A stretch of 64,000 nt of DNA, taken from assembly GCF_036271055.1 (NCBI RefSeq), contig NZ_DATBBJ010000063.1:163958-227957 (forward strand), given 5' to 3'. This document shows, piece by piece, positions 61,983 through 64,000 of this stretch. The DNA comes from Scandinavium sp036271055 (lineage in GTDB: Bacteria; Pseudomonadota; Gammaproteobacteria; Enterobacterales; Enterobacteriaceae). The position numbers were made by a program, and so were the translations under genes. Positions within the stretch are counted from its first letter, which is position 1, and each line of letters opens with the position of its first letter. The notes beneath the pieces were generated by a model. It did not search any database. It had not been told where the DNA came from and saw nothing but the letters and a program-made list of their open reading frames with translations.

Positions 61983-63665
61983 ATGAATTATATTAAATCA
62001 TTAACGCAACAACGGCTGTGTCTGTTCCTTGCGATGTATATCGGCCTGTTTTTGAACGGCGCGGTATTGGTCAGAAGACTGTTAGGCTATTTTGAACATT
62101 TCACGGCAAGAAATGGCGTTTTTGCCCTCATAGAAGTTTTCGGCTCGGTGCTGGTCACCTTCTTCCTGTTACGTTTGTTATCTCTCTTTGGTCGTCGCCC
62201 GTGGCAGGTTCTTGCTTCGCTGGTGGTGGTGATCTCCGCCGCAGCCAGCTATTACATGACGTTCATGAATGTGGTGATTGGCTACGGGATCGTCGCCTCG
62301 GTGATGACGACGGATATTGACCTGTCAAAAGAAGTTGTCGGGCGTGGCCTGATGATGTGGACTGTACTGTCAAGCTTGCCTCCGCTGTTTCTTATCTGGA
62401 GCAACCGCTGCCGCTATACCTTGCTGCGCCAGCTTCGAACCCGCGGCCAGCGCGTGCGCAATCTCGCTGTTGTTCTGATGGCGGGCCTGCTGGTGTGGGC
62501 GCCGATTCGCCTGATGGAACAGCAGCAGAAGAAAATAGAAAAAGCGACCGGTGTTGATATGCCAAGCTACGGCGGCGTCGTGGCTAACTCGTATTTGCCT
62601 TCGAACTGGGTTTCAGCGCTAGGCTTGTATGCCTGGGCGCAGGTCGATGAAAATTCAGACAGCAAGTCCCTCATCAACCCGGCGAAAAAATTCACCTATG
62701 TTGCTCCGGGCAATGACCTGGATGATACCTATGTAGTGTTTATCATCGGTGAAACCACCCGTTGGGATCACATGGGCATTCTGGGTTATGACCGGGATAC
62801 CACGCCGAAACTGGCGCAGGAGAAAAACCTGGCGGCCTACCGTGGCTATTCCTGTGATACGGCCACCAAGTTGTCTCTGCGCTGCATGTTTGTGCGCCAG
62901 GGCGGTGCGGATGATAATCCCCAGCGTACGCTTAAAGAGCAGAACGTGTTTGCGGTACTGAAGCAGCTCGGATTTAGCTCAGACTTGTTCGCGATGCAGA
63001 GCGAAATGTGGTTCTACAGCAACACCATGGCGGACAACATCGCTTACCGCGAGCAGATTGGCGCAGAGCCGCGTAACCGTGGCAAAGACGTGGACGACAT
63101 GCTGCTGCTGAACGAAGTGTCTCAGTCGCTCGAGGGGCATCCTAAGGGCAAGCATCTCATTGTTCTGCATACTAAAGGGTCGCATTACAGCTACTACCAG
63201 CGCTACACACGCGATTTTGCGAAGTGGCAGCCGGAGTGTGTCGGCATCAACAAAGACTGCAGTAAGCAGGAATTGATTAACGCCTACGATAACTCGGTGC
63301 TGTATGTTGATACCTTCATCAGCCGCGTATTTGACCAGTTGCGTGATAAAAAAGCGATTGTGTTCTATGCGGCGGATCACGGCGAATCCATCAACGAGAA
63401 AGAGCATCTGCACGGCACGCCGCGCATGCTGGCACCACCGGAACAGTTCCGTGTGCCGATGATGGTGTGGATGTCCGATAAGTATCTGGAAAACCCGGCA
63501 CATCAACAGGCGTTTACGCAGTTGAAGAAAGAAGCCGAGATGAAAGTACCGCGTCGTCATGTTGAACTGTATGACACCATCATGGGTTGTCTCGGTTACA
63601 CCTCGCCAGACGGCGGGATTAACGAGAACAACAACTGGTGCCATGTTCCAGCAAAAGGCCAATAA
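61983..63665 (+). CDS. eptB: Kdo2-lipid A phosphoethanolamine transferase
   Basis: Inner-membrane enzyme adding phosphoethanolamine to the outer Kdo of lipopolysaccharide. The 560 residues (E. coli EptB, 563) have about five N-terminal membrane helices (to ~170) and a periplasmic alkaline-phosphatase-like domain. That domain has the nucleophile Thr in FIIGETTRWDHMG (~256), metal-binding VFYAADHGESINEKEHLHG (~462) and several paired Cys. In E. coli it is Ca2+-dependent and repressed post-transcriptionally by the sRNA MgrR; the latter is not visible here. Confidence 0.95.
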   Translation: MNYIKSLTQQRLCLFLAMYIGLFLNGAVLVRRLLGYFEHFTARNGVFALIEVFGSVLVTFFLLRLLSLFGRRPWQVLASLVVVISAAASYYMTFMNVVIGYGIVASVMTTDIDLSKEVVGRGLMMWTVLSSLPPLFLIWSNRCRYTLLRQLRTRGQRVRNLAVVLMAGLLVWAPIRLMEQQQKKIEKATGVDMPSYGGVVANSYLPSNWVSALGLYAWAQVDENSDSKSLINPAKKFTYVAPGNDLDDTYVVFIIGETTRWDHMGILGYDRDTTPKLAQEKNLAAYRGYSCDTATKLSLRCMFVRQGGADDNPQRTLKEQNVFAVLKQLGFSSDLFAMQSEMWFYSNTMADNIAYREQIGAEPRNRGKDVDDMLLLNEVSQSLEGHPKGKHLIVLHTKGSHYSYYQRYTRDFAKWQPECVGINKDCSKQELINAYDNSVLYVDTFISRVFDQLRDKKAIVFYAADHGESINEKEHLHGTPRMLAPPEQFRVPMMVWMSDKYLENPAHQQAFTQLKKEAEMKVPRRHVELYDTIMGCLGYTSPDGGINENNNWCHVPAKGQ

Positions 63666-63756
63666 ATCAACGGCGAGTTTATCGCCAATCGGATTGTCTT
63701 TTGTCGAAAAGAGATTGACGGGGTTAGCATCTCAGCAGTAAGATGCGCTCCGCATT

Positions 63757-63833
63757 CGGCGAGTAGCGCAGCTTGGTAGCGCAACTGGTTTGGGACCAGT
63801 GGGTCGGAGGTTCGAATCCTCTCTCGCCGACCA
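63757..63833 (+). tRNA. tRNA-Pro, anticodon UGG
   Basis: A 77-nt cloverleaf with encoded CCA. The acceptor CGGCGAG pairs with CTCGCCG; the anticodon arm ACTGG-TTTGGGA-CCAGT gives anticodon TGG; the T-arm is GGAGG-TTCGAAT-CCTCT. It sits after eptB where E. coli carries proK (CGG), but both anticodon and body match what I recall of E. coli proM, which reads CCA, CCG, CCU and CCC codons. Confidence 0.97.
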
Positions 63834-63842
63834 CATTCGAAA

Positions 63843-63870
63843 AACCTGCTTTTTAAAGCAGGTTTTTTTT
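63843..63870 (+). terminator. tRNA-Pro terminator
   Basis: AACCTGCTTT and AAAGCAGGTT form a stem directly followed by six further T, 10 bp after the tRNA 3' end. Confidence 0.9.
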
Positions 63871-63906
63871 CGTCTGTAGGAAATGAGGATGAGAAGCTCC
63901 GGGGTA

Positions 63907-64000
63907 GGAGGTTCGACTCGAGCGCAGCGAGAGAACGTTGCTTCAGCAACGGCCCGAAGGGCGAGCCACGCAGTGGCGAGTGATCCTCTCTCGCCGACCA
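63907..64000 (+). repeat. split copy of the tRNA-Pro 3' end
   Basis: GGAGGTTCGA (63907-63916) and ATCCTCTCTCGCCGACCA (63983-64000) together reproduce the last 28 nt of the tRNA-Pro (63806-63833). They are separated by 66 nt inserted within the T-loop. The insert is rich in small palindromes: GTTGC/GCAAC, GCCC/GGGC and GCCAC/GTGGC. It may be a tRNA-derived repeat or an attachment-site relic. The window ends on its last base. Confidence 0.8.

Noticed and set aside
1..64000. CRISPR arrays and insertion sequences
   Set aside because: No regularly spaced repeat-spacer series and no transposase-like frame with terminal inverted repeats was seen.

Overview
The window is a chromosomal segment of a member of the Enterobacteriaceae. 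Its core gene order (mtlD-mtlA-yibI-yibH-yibF-selA-selB-aldB, avtA-malS-bax-xylRHGF-xylAB, wecH-ysaB-glyQS, yiaG, yiaF, ghrB-yiaD-bisC-yiaC-tag-yhjY-yhjX-eptB-tRNA-Pro) follows the 80-81 min region of E. coli K-12, and most core proteins have exactly the E. coli length. It is not E. coli itself: yiaY, the yiaK-S block, yiaA/yiaB and cspA/hokA are missing from their expected places and several other gene sets sit there instead. The genus cannot be fixed from the sequence alone.

Layout. 1-3406: mannitol uptake (mtlD partial, mtlA) with an array of four CRP-like sites. 3407-8880: YibI/YibH membrane pair, a GST and the selenocysteine factors SelA/SelB. 8911-9210: a small secreted repeat protein. 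9669-14510: AldB, then an EmrAB-type drug efflux pair with its MarR regulator. 14744-16434: HicAB toxin-antitoxin and a frameshifted restriction-nuclease-like gene. 16658-21095: GH127 arabinofuranosidase, GPH symporter and AraC regulator. 21100-25376: MarT/FidL-like pair, a lone winged-helix protein and a chemoreceptor. 25426-38337: AvtA, periplasmic amylase MalS, Bax, and the complete xylose regulon. 38427-39919: an isochorismatase-like hydrolase with a GlxA-type regulator. 39875-44495: WecH, YsaB and glycyl-tRNA synthetase.

44511-49659 is the most distinctive accessory stretch. It holds a type VI secretion effector in which an Hcp tube protein is fused to a Tle1/DUF2235 phospholipase, followed by two tandem DUF2931 lipoproteins that are probably immunity proteins. 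This cassette lies between two identical 29-bp copies of the glyS terminator. Next come a REP cluster, a phage-type gene preceded by a C4-like antisense RNA whose loop is complementary to that gene's ribosome-binding region, and a RelBE pair. No T6SS structural cluster is present, so the effector is an orphan here.

49797-63833: YiaG, an aromatic-acid transporter, YiaF, an SGNH hydrolase, GhrB, YiaD, BisC, YiaC, Tag, YhjY, YhjX (with a recognisable YpdB tandem site), EptB and tRNA-Pro(UGG). The window ends exactly on a second copy of the tRNA T-arm and acceptor end, split by a 66-nt palindrome-rich insert; it could mark an integration site.

The genes serve mainly carbon uptake and use (mannitol, xylose, arabinosides, maltodextrins), envelope modification (WecH, EptB, YiaD), selenoprotein synthesis, drug efflux and interbacterial competition.
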